Assembly (NCBI GenBank): GCA_934102215.1
Contig: CAKOSH010000004.1
Location: forward strand, 1 to 64,000
Direction: 5' to 3'
Length of the DNA: 64,000 nt
DNA from: an uncultured Bacilli bacterium
GTDB taxonomy: Bacteria; Bacillota_I; Bacilli_A; RF39; UBA660
The position numbers and the translations under genes were made by a program. Each line of letters begins with the position of its first letter. Positions within the stretch are counted from its first letter, which is position 1. Positions 1-8,447 of the stretch are shown piece after piece. The notes beneath the pieces were generated by a model. It did not search any database, was not told the DNA's origin, and saw only the letters and a list, made by a program, of their open reading frames with translations.

Positions 1-88
1 ATTTAAAGCGACATTTAAAGCGACATTTAAAGCGACATTTAAAGCGACATTTAAAGCGACATTTAAAGCGACATTTAAAGCGACATTT
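1..88. repeat. 12-bp tandem repeat (seven copies, cut by the window edge)
   Basis: Seven perfect tandem copies of ATTTAAAGCGAC fill positions 1-84 and run into the window edge, so the true copy number is unknown. In the second plus-strand frame the unit reads F-K-A-T without stops, and that frame stays open to a TAA at 131-133. It could therefore be the C-terminal repeat of a plus-strand protein that starts outside the window. It could equally be a noncoding minisatellite, because its GACATTTA segment is also one arm of the adjoining terminator hairpin. Confidence 0.9.
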
Positions 89-121
89 ATGAAAGTGTTT
101 TTTCATAAATGTCTTTTATTT
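82..121 (+). terminator. Rho-independent terminator after the 12-bp repeat
   Basis: A perfect 13-bp stem (82-94 with 101-113) and a 6-nt loop are followed on the plus strand by a T-rich run at 114-123. The T-tract lies only on the plus-strand side, so it ends a plus-strand transcript entering from the left of the window and facing ruvB. The arm shares GACATTTA with the neighbouring tandem repeat. Confidence 0.75.
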
Positions 122-140
122 TTAAAAGCATAATAAAACA

Positions 141-1154
141 CTATTCATAATCAAATAGTGTTCTTTGTGTATTTATTTTAAATTCTCTATATGTTTTTTC
201 AGTAACTATTCTACCTCTACTAGTTCTTTTAACATATCCCTCCTGCAATAAAAATGGTTCAATTACATCTTCAATGGTAGTTGCTTCTTCACCGATAGAT
301 GAAGCAATTGATTCAATACCAACAGGTCCACCGTTAAATTTATTAACAATACTCATTAAATATTCAACATCAGTACTATCAAGTCCATTATCATTAATTT
401 TAAGTCTTGATAATGCTTTTTTTACAACATCAATATTTATTTTTCCATCGCTTTCAACAAGAGCAAAATCACTTACTCTTTTTAATAATCTATTAGCAAT
501 TCTAGGTGTTTTTCTACTTCTAATAGCAATTTCATGGGCAGATTCTTCGTCTATTTCTACATTTAATACTCTAGCAGTTCTTTTAACAATTTCAGCAAGC
601 TCATCATTACTATAAAACTCTAATTTAGAGACAATACCAAATCTATCTCTTAATGGGCTAGATAAATCCCCTGCTCTTGTAGTAGCGCCTACTAAAGTAA
701 ATGGTGGTAAATCAATCTTAATACTTCTACTTTGACCTTCTCCTCCTATAATGATATCAAGTTTAAAATCTTCCATAGCACTATAAAGTATTTCTTCTAT
801 ATACCTTGGAATTCTATGTATTTCATCTATAAATAGTACATCATTTGGTTCAAGTGTAGAAAGTATAGCAGCAAGATCACCACTCTTTTCTATTGTAGGT
901 CCACTTGCTGTTTTAATATTACTACCAAGTTCATTTGCAATAATATGAGCAAGTGTAGTTTTACCAAGCCCAGGAGGACCATATAAAAGCACATGATCTA
1001 AATTAGTATTTCTTATCTTTGCTGCTTTTACAAATACTTTTATATTTTCTTTTACATCAGTTTGCCCAATGTATTCATCAAAAGAATCTGGTCTAATTGT
1101 ACGTTCAAAAGTATCAGCTTCAAGTTCATGATTAGTAACTATTCTCTCATCCAT
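141..1154 (-). CDS. ruvB: Holliday junction branch migration helicase RuvB
   Basis: RuvB is the hexameric AAA+ motor that drives Holliday junction branch migration with RuvA. The 337-residue product has a Walker A motif (GPPGLGKTT), Walker B with DEIHR, sensor residues in the GATTRAG segment, an arginine-finger region (PLRDRFG) and the C-terminal winged helix (GGPVGIESIASSIGE). The length is usual for the family. I chose the ATG at 1154, which follows TTGAGGA; an upstream in-frame TTG at 1169 has no ribosome site. The start overlaps the 3' end of the nucleotidase gene by 8 bp. It is the last gene of an operon in which ruvA and ruvB are separated by one gene. Confidence 0.97.
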   Translation of the reverse strand: MDERIVTNHELEADTFERTIRPDSFDEYIGQTDVKENIKVFVKAAKIRNTNLDHVLLYGPPGLGKTTLAHIIANELGSNIKTASGPTIEKSGDLAAILSTLEPNDVLFIDEIHRIPRYIEEILYSAMEDFKLDIIIGGEGQSRSIKIDLPPFTLVGATTRAGDLSSPLRDRFGIVSKLEFYSNDELAEIVKRTARVLNVEIDEESAHEIAIRSRKTPRIANRLLKRVSDFALVESDGKINIDVVKKALSRLKINDNGLDSTDVEYLMSIVNKFNGGPVGIESIASSIGEEATTIEDVIEPFLLQEGYVKRTSRGRIVTEKTYREFKINTQRTLFDYE

Positions 1155-1722
1155 TATATTTTTCCTCAATATATTTTTCTATATCTTTCCAATTATCTTT
1201 ACGTACAAATCTATTTTCTTCAGTATTATATGCATTAGTAAATAATATAACATCAATACCAGCATCACTCACTTCTTCACAATGACTTTCTTTATCATCA
1301 ATAAATAAATTTACTTTTGATTCAATACATTCATCCACTTTAGAACCAGTATCTACATAAATCTTATCATATTTAACACCATTTTCATCTAGCCAATTCT
1401 TAGTAAGCATATAAGGGTGTTTCAAATACTTTGCTTTTCTAAAAGATATAATTATAATTTTAAATCCTTTATCATGAAGTCTATTAATAACTTCTTTTGC
1501 ATCTTCTTTAATAGTTGCATGAGACATAATGTATTCAAGTCTATCTTTAAAAAATTGTCCTTTCATTTCAGGTGCCCAACCAAGCATATCATTAAATTCA
1601 TACGCTTTGACATCTTTTACACCTGTCCCGCCAAGTACTTCTTTATCATATTTATCTGCTTCTACAATAATAAGTTCGTTAGTTGAACATATTGTATCAT
1701 CCATATCAATTCCAATTACCAT
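1147..1722 (-). CDS. HAD-family nucleotidase (NT5C/YqfW-like)
   Basis: This 191-residue HAD-fold phosphatase resembles the deoxyribonucleotidase-like YqfW/NT5C group. Motif I is at the N-terminus (GIDMDDTIC), motif II is the serine in IIISFRKA, and motif III/IV is the acidic LFIDDKESHCEE. It probably dephosphorylates a small phosphorylated metabolite such as a nucleotide; the substrate is inferred from family similarity only. The start follows AAGGAG with good spacing. It sits 16 bp after ruvA and overlaps ruvB, so it is co-transcribed with Holliday-junction genes, although no functional link is evident. Confidence 0.82.
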   Translation of the reverse strand: MVIGIDMDDTICSTNELIIVEADKYDKEVLGGTGVKDVKAYEFNDMLGWAPEMKGQFFKDRLEYIMSHATIKEDAKEVINRLHDKGFKIIIISFRKAKYLKHPYMLTKNWLDENGVKYDKIYVDTGSKVDECIESKVNLFIDDKESHCEEVSDAGIDVILFTNAYNTEENRFVRKDNWKDIEKYIEEKYNG

Positions 1723-1738
1723 ATTTATGTCTACTCCT

Positions 1739-2293
1739 TTACTTCAATAATAATTTTAATGCTTCTTTAATTTGATTTTCAATAGGAAGGCTTGGATCAA
1801 TTCTAGCAATAACACTTTTTATATCGCTTCCCTTATAACCAAGTGCTTCTAGTGCAGCAGCAAGGTCTTCACTTGAATTATTAACATCAGTACATTCAAT
1901 ACTAGAAAGTTTTCCTTTTAAATCAAGTATTATTTGTTTAGCAACTTTATCTCCAATTTTTGGAAACTTCTTTAAATATAATATATTTTCTCTATCAATT
2001 GCATCAACTATACCACTAATTGATCCAGTTGCAAGTATAGGAAGTGCCATTTTAGGTCCAAGCCCTTTAACACCTATAAGTTTTAAAAATAATTCTCTTT
2101 CTTCATAAGTTGTAAAACCATATAATGAATTTTCATCTTCTCTTATATGATTATATACATATGCAGTACAAGTTTCATTTTCTTTAAATTTGTATGGATT
2201 AGGTGTAAATATTTTATAACCAACCCCATTACAATCTATAACAACATAATTTGGCGCTGTAATACTTACTATTCCTTTTAAATAATCATACAT
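1739..2293 (-). CDS. ruvA: Holliday junction branch migration protein RuvA
   Basis: RuvA binds four-way DNA junctions as a tetramer and loads RuvB. The 184-residue protein has the N-terminal OB domain (MYDYLKGIVSI, GVGYKIF), tandem helix-hairpin-helix motifs (LIGVKGLGPKMAL and FPKIGDKVAKQI) and a short C-terminal RuvB-interacting three-helix domain (LEALGYKGSDI). The start lies within the 3' end of the sigma factor gene, an 8-bp overlap, and its ribosome site GGAGG is inside that gene, so translation is probably coupled. Confidence 0.96.
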   Translation of the reverse strand: MYDYLKGIVSITAPNYVVIDCNGVGYKIFTPNPYKFKENETCTAYVYNHIREDENSLYGFTTYEERELFLKLIGVKGLGPKMALPILATGSISGIVDAIDRENILYLKKFPKIGDKVAKQIILDLKGKLSSIECTDVNNSSEDLAAALEALGYKGSDIKSVIARIDPSLPIENQIKEALKLLLK

Positions 2294-2909
2294 TTATACT
2301 ACCTCCAACATCTATTTCTTTATATTTCTTACCTATTCTAAATATAGTATTTTCTACATATTTCTTATCTTTATCAATAAGATCAGCAATTTCTTTATTG
2401 TCAAAGCCTTGTAACTTAAGTTCAAATATTACTTTTTCATTTTCACTTAATTTAGCCATTATTCTATTCTTAAGTTCAAGTGTTTCTTCTCTATCAATTA
2501 ATTTCTTATTAGGTTCTTCTCTTTCATCTTTGAATACTTCATAAAAATTAGTATCTGTATCTTCACATATTTTATCAAGTGAATAAGATGTATTAAGAAT
2601 TCTATTTTTTTGTGTAAATGTACTTCTTATTGCAGTCATAATAGAAGACTTAATACAAGCATTCGCATATGTATAAAATGTTACATCTTTATCTTTATCA
2701 TAAGATTCAATGGCGTTTAATAAACCTAATAATCCTTCTTGATATAAATCTGTTATCTCAACGCCAACTATTTTATATTTCTTTTTGAAGTCTTTTAATA
2801 TAATTAATATCATACTTTTATATTTATTTATTAATTTGGTAGTGGCATCTTCATTATTTTCACTACATAAATACACAAGTTCATTATCATTTAGTTCTTC
2901 GTAGTTCAT
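2286..2909 (-). CDS. sigH: Sigma-70 family factor, SigH/ComX-like
   Basis: This 207-residue sigma factor has region 2 (KYKSMILIILKDF, DLYQEGLLGLLNAIESYD, FYTYANACIKSSIMTAIR) and a C-terminal region 4 helix-turn-helix (LSENEKVIFELKLQGFDNKEIADLI). The TRQK/TQK-like segment after region 2.4 (STFTQKNR) matches the SigH (sigma-30) group. The order rlmB-sigH is conserved in Bacillus, which supports the assignment. SigH directs stationary-phase or sporulation genes, and its relative ComX directs competence pili. Given the many prepilin genes a few kilobases away, control of pilin genes is a reasonable but untested inference. The start follows AGGTG. Confidence 0.78.
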   Translation of the reverse strand: MNYEELNDNELVYLCSENNEDATTKLINKYKSMILIILKDFKKKYKIVGVEITDLYQEGLLGLLNAIESYDKDKDVTFYTYANACIKSSIMTAIRSTFTQKNRILNTSYSLDKICEDTDTNFYEVFKDEREEPNKKLIDREETLELKNRIMAKLSENEKVIFELKLQGFDNKEIADLIDKDKKYVENTIFRIGKKYKEIDVGGSINV

Positions 2910-2916
2910 AGTACAC

Positions 2917-3615
2917 CTATTTATATTTCATTATTTCGTATATAAGTATTCCTGATGCGACTGATGCGTTTAATGAATTTACTTTACCTTTCATTGGTAT
3001 AGAAATTATTTCATCACATGAATTACTTACTATTTTTTTAAGACCATGTCCTTCACTACCAATTATAAGACATGTTTTAGAATCATACTTAATACTTCTA
3101 TAATCTTTTCCTAAAGCATCACTACCATATACCCAAAATCCAAGCGTTTTAAGTTTCTTTATTGTATTATTAAGATTTACTACTTCTATTATTTTAACAT
3201 TGTTTAAAGCACCACTAGAAGTCTTATAAACAGTACTATTAACACTAACACTTCTATTTTTAGGTATAATTATATAATCAACACCAGCACATTCACAAGT
3301 TCTAATAATAGCTCCAAAATTATGTGGATCTTCAATAGAATCTAACATAACAATAAAATTTGCTTTATCATCATTTTCTAATACATCAATATTTAAATAT
3401 CCATATTCTTCTATATCTAATGCAATACCTTGATTAGTACTACTGCCACACATCTTATCTATTTTATTTTTATCAATATGAAATTTCTTTAGATTTTTTT
3501 TATCTATTTTTTCTAATAATTCATTATCTTGAAAATTATTATCTAGAAATACTTTATATACTTTAGTATTACTATTTAATATTTCACGTACTACATTTCT
3601 ACCATATACAAGCAT
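2917..3615 (-). CDS. rlmB: 23S rRNA (guanosine-2'-O)-methyltransferase RlmB (TrmH/SpoU family)
   Basis: This is a SPOUT-class 2'-O-methyltransferase. The N-terminal substrate-binding domain begins MLVYGRNVVREIL. The knotted catalytic domain contains motif 1 (DPHNFGAIIRTCECAG), motif 2 (IIGSEGHGLKK) and motif 3 (IPMKGKVNSLNASVASGIL). At 232 residues it is slightly short of the usual length of about 245. It has a strong ribosome site (GGAGG). It is seven bases upstream of the sigma factor gene, the same order as in Bacillus, where the enzyme modifies G2251 of 23S rRNA. Confidence 0.93.
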   Translation of the reverse strand: MLVYGRNVVREILNSNTKVYKVFLDNNFQDNELLEKIDKKNLKKFHIDKNKIDKMCGSSTNQGIALDIEEYGYLNIDVLENDDKANFIVMLDSIEDPHNFGAIIRTCECAGVDYIIIPKNRSVSVNSTVYKTSSGALNNVKIIEVVNLNNTIKKLKTLGFWVYGSDALGKDYRSIKYDSKTCLIIGSEGHGLKKIVSNSCDEIISIPMKGKVNSLNASVASGILIYEIMKYK

Positions 3616-3625
3616 AATTCCTCCA

Positions 3626-3997
3626 TTATTCTTTTATTTTATTAATAAGTAACTTTATACCATTTGTTACTATAAATATTAAACTATATAATATATTTAT
3701 AATAAAGAATGAATATATAGAAAAAGACTCCTCAATATTACTTAAATCTTCATCTATAACAAAATCCATATTACCACTTATATATATAATTAATATACCT
3801 ATAATACACATTATAAAATTACTAATTATTATTTTATAATCAATATGTTTTTTCTTAATTAACAAGTATATATAATAACTTAAATATAATATTATTTCAA
3901 TTAGTATTGTTATATATCTATTTGATTTAATAGTATAAAGTAGTATTAAAAGTATTATGTTAATTAATATTATTATATAGATATCTCTATTTTTCAT
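3626..3997 (-). CDS. Small hydrophobic membrane protein, unknown function
   Basis: I do not recognise a family. The 123-residue product is dominated by hydrophobic stretches consistent with four membrane helices (IIILINIILLILLY, ILIEIILYLSYYIYLLI, IISNFIMCIIGILIIYI, FIINILYSLIFIVTNGI), with a short acidic loop (DEDLSNIEES) before the last helix. It overlaps the end of the thioredoxin reductase-like gene by 11 bp and precedes rlmB by 10 bp, so it is translated within the operon. Codons are extremely AT-rich. Confidence 0.65.
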   Translation of the reverse strand: MKNRDIYIIILINIILLILLYTIKSNRYITILIEIILYLSYYIYLLIKKKHIDYKIIISNFIMCIIGILIIYISGNMDFVIDEDLSNIEESFSIYSFFIINILYSLIFIVTNGIKLLINKIKE

Positions 3998-4844
3998 TTG
4001 TTATGTCCATTTTTACATTTAATGCTGCATTACATCCATCGCTTACTGCTGTAGCAATTTGATATACTTTTTTATTTATAATATCACCTACTGCATAAAT
4101 ACCTTTTTCATGTGTTTCATATCTATCATCTACATCAATATTGCCTTTTTCATTTATAATATTTAAATCTTTTAAGAAACTTACTTCAGTCATATAGCCC
4201 TTATATATAAATGCAGCACTACATTTAATAGTTTCATTATTTTCTAGCACTACTCCAGTAAGAATATCACTTCCTATAAATTCTTTAACATTTGAATTAA
4301 TTATAATTATTTTATCACTTTTAATATCTTTATTATTTGTAATAAGTGTAACTTTAGAACATATATCATTTAAATATAACGCTTCATTATATGCAAGACT
4401 ATCATCACCAATAACAACTACATCTTTATCTTTATATAGATGACTATCACATATAGCACAGTAACTAATACCTTTTTTATTATATTCATTTTCTCCAGGT
4501 ATTCCTGCTTTCATAGGCTTTCTACCTATTGCTATAATTATTTTTTTAGTACTATATTCATTTTTATTTGTTATAACTTTATATCCATTTTCTTTCTTTA
4601 TACCAAGTACTTTTTCATGTTTTAAAGTTATTCCTTCACTTATAACATGTTCATACATATTAAATGCAAGATCACTTCCACTTATATTTTTAAATCCTAA
4701 ATAGTTATCTATTTTATTTAGTTTATTTAATAGTCCTCCAGGAGTATCACTTTCAATTAATAATGTATTTAAATTAGCTTTACTTGCATACACACTAGCA
4801 CTCATACCAGCAGGACCAGCACCTATAATTATTAAATCAAACAT
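3987..4844 (-). CDS. trxB: Thioredoxin reductase-like flavoprotein with an altered NADPH motif
   Basis: This 285-residue protein has the two-nucleotide-domain fold of low-molecular-weight thioredoxin reductase: an FAD motif at the N-terminus (IIIGAGPAGMSA), a redox-active CxxC (SYCAICDSHLY) and a C-terminal FAD contact (GIYAVGDIINK). Two features are unusual. The NADPH-binding GxGxxA is replaced by VVVIGDDSLAYNEAL, and CATCDG has become CAICDS. The gene is also somewhat short. It may have changed cofactor or partner preference. It is 8 bp after lgt, and an lgt-trxB neighbourhood is known in Bacillus. AGGAGG precedes the start. Confidence 0.78.
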   Translation of the reverse strand: MFDLIIIGAGPAGMSASVYASKANLNTLLIESDTPGGLLNKLNKIDNYLGFKNISGSDLAFNMYEHVISEGITLKHEKVLGIKKENGYKVITNKNEYSTKKIIIAIGRKPMKAGIPGENEYNKKGISYCAICDSHLYKDKDVVVIGDDSLAYNEALYLNDICSKVTLITNNKDIKSDKIIIINSNVKEFIGSDILTGVVLENNETIKCSAAFIYKGYMTEVSFLKDLNIINEKGNIDVDDRYETHEKGIYAVGDIINKKVYQIATAVSDGCNAALNVKMDITNEK

Positions 4845-4852
4845 GATACCTC

Positions 4853-5665
4853 CTAAAATCTTATTTCTTCTGTTTCTACCGAATTATATAATTCATCTAA
4901 TTTAGGTTTCTTACCTTGAATAAGTTCAATAACAAAACCTATTATAAACATAATAACGCTTACTATTCTTGCTACTTTTAAATTACCTAACATTAAACTA
5001 TCAGTTCTAAATATTTCAATAACGAATCTAGCAGCACCATACCACATTAAATAAAATCCAGTAAGTTGCCCTTTTTTAATATATCTTTTTCTTCTTAATA
5101 TTAACGCAATGATAAATCCTATAAAACACCATATTGATTCAAAATAGAACATTGGTAAATGATAATATCCATTTATATACATATTTTTAATTATGAATTC
5201 AGGTATAATTTTCATATTCTCAAGTGTAGTTCTAGTAACAATAGTACCATATGCTTCACCATTAAAGAAGTTACCCCATCTACCTAGTGCTTGTCCTAAA
5301 AATAATGCTGGTACTATTAAATCCATAATTCTTCCTACTTTAACTTTATATTTTTTACAGTATATAATTACAGTTAAAGCGCCAGTAATAATACCACCAT
5401 GAATAGCAAGTCCACCATTCCATATTTTATATATTTCACTTAAATGTTCACTATAATATGTCCAATTAAATATAACGTAATAAAGTCTCGCACCAAGTAT
5501 TCCAAATATTAATGTCCAAAACATCATATTAAATATAAATTCACTTTTAATATTAAATCTTTTACTTTCACTATAAATCATATAGTATCCAATAATAACA
5601 CCAAGTGTTATTAAAACACTATACCATTTTAAAGAAAAATTACCTATTGTTATAATTGTATCCAT
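4853..5665 (-). CDS. lgt: Prolipoprotein diacylglyceryl transferase
   Basis: Lgt transfers diacylglycerol from phosphatidylglycerol to the lipobox cysteine of prolipoproteins at the membrane. The 270-residue protein has about seven hydrophobic helices, the GGLAIHGGIITGAL segment with its conserved histidine, and the Lgt signature GRWGNFFNGEAYG. A FYLMWYGAARFVIEIFRTD motif near the C-terminus is also typical. GGAGAT precedes the ATG. The gene is two bases after the holin-4-like gene and opens into trxB, consistent with one transcript. Its presence implies lipoproteins, though no clear lipobox protein is encoded in this window. Confidence 0.96.
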   Translation of the reverse strand: MDTIITIGNFSLKWYSVLITLGVIIGYYMIYSESKRFNIKSEFIFNMMFWTLIFGILGARLYYVIFNWTYYSEHLSEIYKIWNGGLAIHGGIITGALTVIIYCKKYKVKVGRIMDLIVPALFLGQALGRWGNFFNGEAYGTIVTRTTLENMKIIPEFIIKNMYINGYYHLPMFYFESIWCFIGFIIALILRRKRYIKKGQLTGFYLMWYGAARFVIEIFRTDSLMLGNLKVARIVSVIMFIIGFVIELIQGKKPKLDELYNSVETEEIRF

Positions 5666-5667
5666 AA

Positions 5668-6108
5668 TTATCTCCCTACATTCTTAGTAATTATATTATC
5701 AAGAATTATTCTAAGTCCACTTATAAATATTGCTATTATAAAAGTTGCAAAAAATCCATTTATATTAAATGAACTTCCCATAATAATATCACATAGCTTT
5801 AATATAATCATATTAACTATCGGATAAGCAATACCATATGTCATAACAGTTAAAGGAAGTGTCCAATATATCAATATAGGTTTAATTGTATAATTAAGAC
5901 CACTAAGTATTAAAGCAGCAATAATCGCACTAAAGAAACTTTTAATCTCAATTCCTTTAAATAAACTATTTGCAACCATAAGTACAAAAGCATAAACAAG
6001 TATACTTACACAAAATGATATAAAATCATTCTTATTATTTACTTCATAAACATTCTTTTTATTATTATTTCCTTTTTTATCAATCTTATATAATTCACCT
6101 TTACTCAT
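5668..6108 (-). CDS. Phage holin family 4-like (YvlD-type) membrane protein
   Basis: A hydrophilic N-terminus of about 30 residues is followed by four hydrophobic helices, with the pattern IIAALILSGLNYTIKPIL and PLTVMTYGIAYPIVNMIIL typical of the YvlD/Phage_holin_4_2 family of small envelope proteins. Family members lie next to hprK-lgt in Bacillus, which matches this position immediately before lgt. The role in the envelope is not established. I chose the ATG at 6108 (MSKGEL), 5 nt after GGTGAT, over a GTG 12 bases upstream that overlaps the ribosome site. It is likely the first gene of the operon ending at ruvB. Confidence 0.8.
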   Translation of the reverse strand: MSKGELYKIDKKGNNNKKNVYEVNNKNDFISFCVSILVYAFVLMVANSLFKGIEIKSFFSAIIAALILSGLNYTIKPILIYWTLPLTVMTYGIAYPIVNMIILKLCDIIMGSSFNINGFFATFIIAIFISGLRIILDNIITKNVGR

Positions 6109-6147
6109 ATTAATCACCACATTAATTATATAATATTTTATATTAAA

Positions 6148-6171
6148 ATAAAAGATATTATTTCTAATACC
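6148..6171 (-). terminator. Terminator hairpin with GAAA tetraloop, copy 1
   Basis: On the minus strand a 7-bp stem GGTATTA/TAATATC closed by a GAAA tetraloop is followed by TTTTATTTT. It lies directly after the first DUF285 pilin-like gene. It is a covarying version of the hairpin at 8448-8465, 12091-12108 and 27970-27987: a C-G pair there is a T-A pair here. Confidence 0.75.
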
Positions 6172-6187
6172 TTTTATTAATATTTAT

Positions 6188-8407
6188 CTATTTTGATGTA
6201 AAATATCCAGGATTACTTGTTCCACCATCTATACGAGCATATTCTATTTTAGAACCTATTTTCTTTGTGCCAGCACCACCAACTAAATTACCACATCCAA
6301 CGAATAAATTTTGATTAGTTTCAATATTACGATCGATATTATCAATAACAAATTTGTCGCTTACATATATAGTTTTTAATTTTTTAGAATGGTAGAACAT
6401 ATAAGCAAACAAAGTTAACTTTGATGTATCAAAACTACTTAAATCTAATATTTCAAGTTGGGTACCATCAAACATAGCAGCCATTGATGTAACATTGCTA
6501 GTATCAAAATTACTTAAATCAAGTGTAGTAACTTTAGTATCGCAAAACAATGAACCCATATTTGTTACATTCTTCGTATTAAAATTTTTTAAACCATTAA
6601 TTGTAGTTGCTTTGCTACTCCTAAACATATAAAACATAGTTGTTACTTTACTTGTATCAAAACTACTTACATCTAATGTTACAGCATTACTTCCATTGAA
6701 CATAAATGACATATCAGTTACTTTTGATGTATCAAATTTATTTAAGCCATTTATTGCAGTTGCTTCGCTGTTTCGAAACATTGAACTCATATTTATTACA
6801 TTTTTTGTGTTAAAATTTAAATCCAATGTAGTAGCTTTACTACCATAGAACATCCATCTCATATTAGTTACATTCACTGTATTAAATCCATTTAAACCAT
6901 TTATTGTAACAGCATGATTATCCCAAAACATTCCTTGCATATTTGTTACTTTACTTGTATCAAAACTACTCAAATCCAATGTTACTGCACTAGTGCCATG
7001 AAACATATCACACATATCAATTACATTTGATGTATTAAAATTTTTAATATTTAAACTTGAAACTTTACTATTATAAAACATTTGCTTCATATTAGTAACT
7101 TTGCTAGTATCAAAATTATCTAAAATTATAGTTGTTGCTTTACTATTCCAAAACATTCCATGCATATCTTTTACATTACTTGTATCAAAATTTTTTAAAT
7201 TTAGGGTCTTAGCACTACTATCTTGGAACATATAGTTCATATCAATAACTTTACTAGTATTAAAAATGCTTACATCTAAGGAATCTGCTTTAGTAGATCT
7301 AAACATACTACTCATATTTGTTACATTGCTAGTATTAAAATTATTCAAAGATATTGTTGTTGCTTCACTATTATAAAACATAAATTTCATATTAGTTACT
7401 TTTCTAGTGTTAAAAGTATTTAAATTAATATTTTTAACCTTACTGTCTCTAAACATATAACTCATATCAGTAACCTTTGAAGTATCAAAACTGTTAAAAT
7501 TTAAAGTTTTCGCATTAGTTTTCATAAACATTTCATTCATAGTTGTTACATTACTAGTATCAAAACTACTTAAATCTATACTTGCAGCATTACTGTTTGC
7601 AAACATATATGACATAGCAACAATTGGCTTTCCATTAATAGAAGTACATAATTTTGTTGTTACTGGATCTGTGCTATCTTTATCAGTTAATACAACTCCC
7701 CAACCATCAGAAGAAGTACCATACCAGCTTGTTTCACTCTTTCTTTGCATGTATCTATAAGTATACTGTCCATTTACATATTCAGCACCTGGTTTAAGTT
7801 CACCATTATATGTACAAGCAGTTTGAATTGGTTTTGTTGTAGTTGTCGTAGTTGATACAGTTGTTGTAGTTGTACTAGAATCATCTATCCCAGAAGCTAT
7901 ATTACATATTGGATAATCACTTACATTTAATGATTTATCTGTTACATAATTATATTTTTTACTCTTATTATCATAATCACAATATAAATATGTCTTAGGA
8001 TTTACATAATCACCATCATCATTAGGAGAAAAAACAACAATTCCTTTACAACTTTCTTTCTTATAAGTAACATCATTAATATAAGAATCATTATAATCCT
8101 GTGCTTTATTATTATCTTTCTTCTCTTGTAAATTACTTAAACATATATATTTCTTATCAGTATTATTATCATAAGACTGAGGACAACCATAAGTATTATC
8201 AAGTGGATCAAAGCAAAAATCCTCTAAATATGTTTTAGCTACACTTGATACATTATTTTCTTGTATAATCATAGTCTTCTTAATATTATCATTATATATT
8301 TTCAAAGTAGCAAGAGTCCCAATTGTACCTAATATAGCAATAATAGCAATAACAGCTAAAAGTTCGATCAAAGTAAAGCCATTTTTATTAATATTATACC
8401 TATTCAT
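6188..8407 (-). CDS. Prepilin-type surface protein with about 17 DUF285 repeats
   Basis: The 739-residue product starts with a class III (type IV pilin-like) signal: a short basic leader, then G/FTLIELLAVIAIIAILG with the glutamate at mature position 5. A cysteine-containing head and a Thr-rich linker follow (about residues 190-205). Next comes a conserved module ending in NGKPIVAMSYMF, then about 17 units of 23-25 residues of the form xxFDTSNVTNMxxMF (DUF285). It should be a membrane-anchored or pilus-borne, exposed adhesin-like fibre; function is inferred. I chose the ATG at 8407 after AAGGA rather than an upstream in-frame start at 8467. The 5' 600 bp are almost identical to the gene at 9702-12050. 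Confidence 0.85.
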   Translation of the reverse strand: MNRYNINKNGFTLIELLAVIAIIAILGTIGTLATLKIYNDNIKKTMIIQENNVSSVAKTYLEDFCFDPLDNTYGCPQSYDNNTDKKYICLSNLQEKKDNNKAQDYNDSYINDVTYKKESCKGIVVFSPNDDGDYVNPKTYLYCDYDNKSKKYNYVTDKSLNVSDYPICNIASGIDDSSTTTTTVSTTTTTTKPIQTACTYNGELKPGAEYVNGQYTYRYMQRKSETSWYGTSSDGWGVVLTDKDSTDPVTTKLCTSINGKPIVAMSYMFANSNAASIDLSSFDTSNVTTMNEMFMKTNAKTLNFNSFDTSKVTDMSYMFRDSKVKNINLNTFNTRKVTNMKFMFYNSEATTISLNNFNTSNVTNMSSMFRSTKADSLDVSIFNTSKVIDMNYMFQDSSAKTLNLKNFDTSNVKDMHGMFWNSKATTIILDNFDTSKVTNMKQMFYNSKVSSLNIKNFNTSNVIDMCDMFHGTSAVTLDLSSFDTSKVTNMQGMFWDNHAVTINGLNGFNTVNVTNMRWMFYGSKATTLDLNFNTKNVINMSSMFRNSEATAINGLNKFDTSKVTDMSFMFNGSNAVTLDVSSFDTSKVTTMFYMFRSSKATTINGLKNFNTKNVTNMGSLFCDTKVTTLDLSNFDTSNVTSMAAMFDGTQLEILDLSSFDTSKLTLFAYMFYHSKKLKTIYVSDKFVIDNIDRNIETNQNLFVGCGNLVGGAGTKKIGSKIEYARIDGGTSNPGYFTSK

Positions 8408-8424
8408 ATTACACATCCTTATTC

Positions 8425-8434
8425 TATATAAATT
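8425..8434 (-). promoter_or_regulatory. Probable -10 element for the DUF285 pilin gene
   Basis: The minus strand reads TTGTATAAT about 20 bp upstream of the ribosome site. The same sequence context occurs upstream of the pilin-like genes starting at 12050, 14500 and 27927. No good -35 hexamer is present at 17 bp; that position falls inside the preceding terminator hairpin. Confidence 0.45.
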
Positions 8435-8447
8435 ATACAATATAAAA

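Noticed and set aside
1..84. The 12-bp repeat as a CRISPR or replication origin iteron
   Set aside because: Repeats are directly adjacent without spacers and no replication initiator gene is near.
6188..8407. The DUF285 repeats as leucine-rich repeats
   Set aside because: The unit is xxFDTSNVTNMxxMF with 23-25 residues, the DUF285 pattern. True BspA-type LRR_5 units are at 58598-60232.
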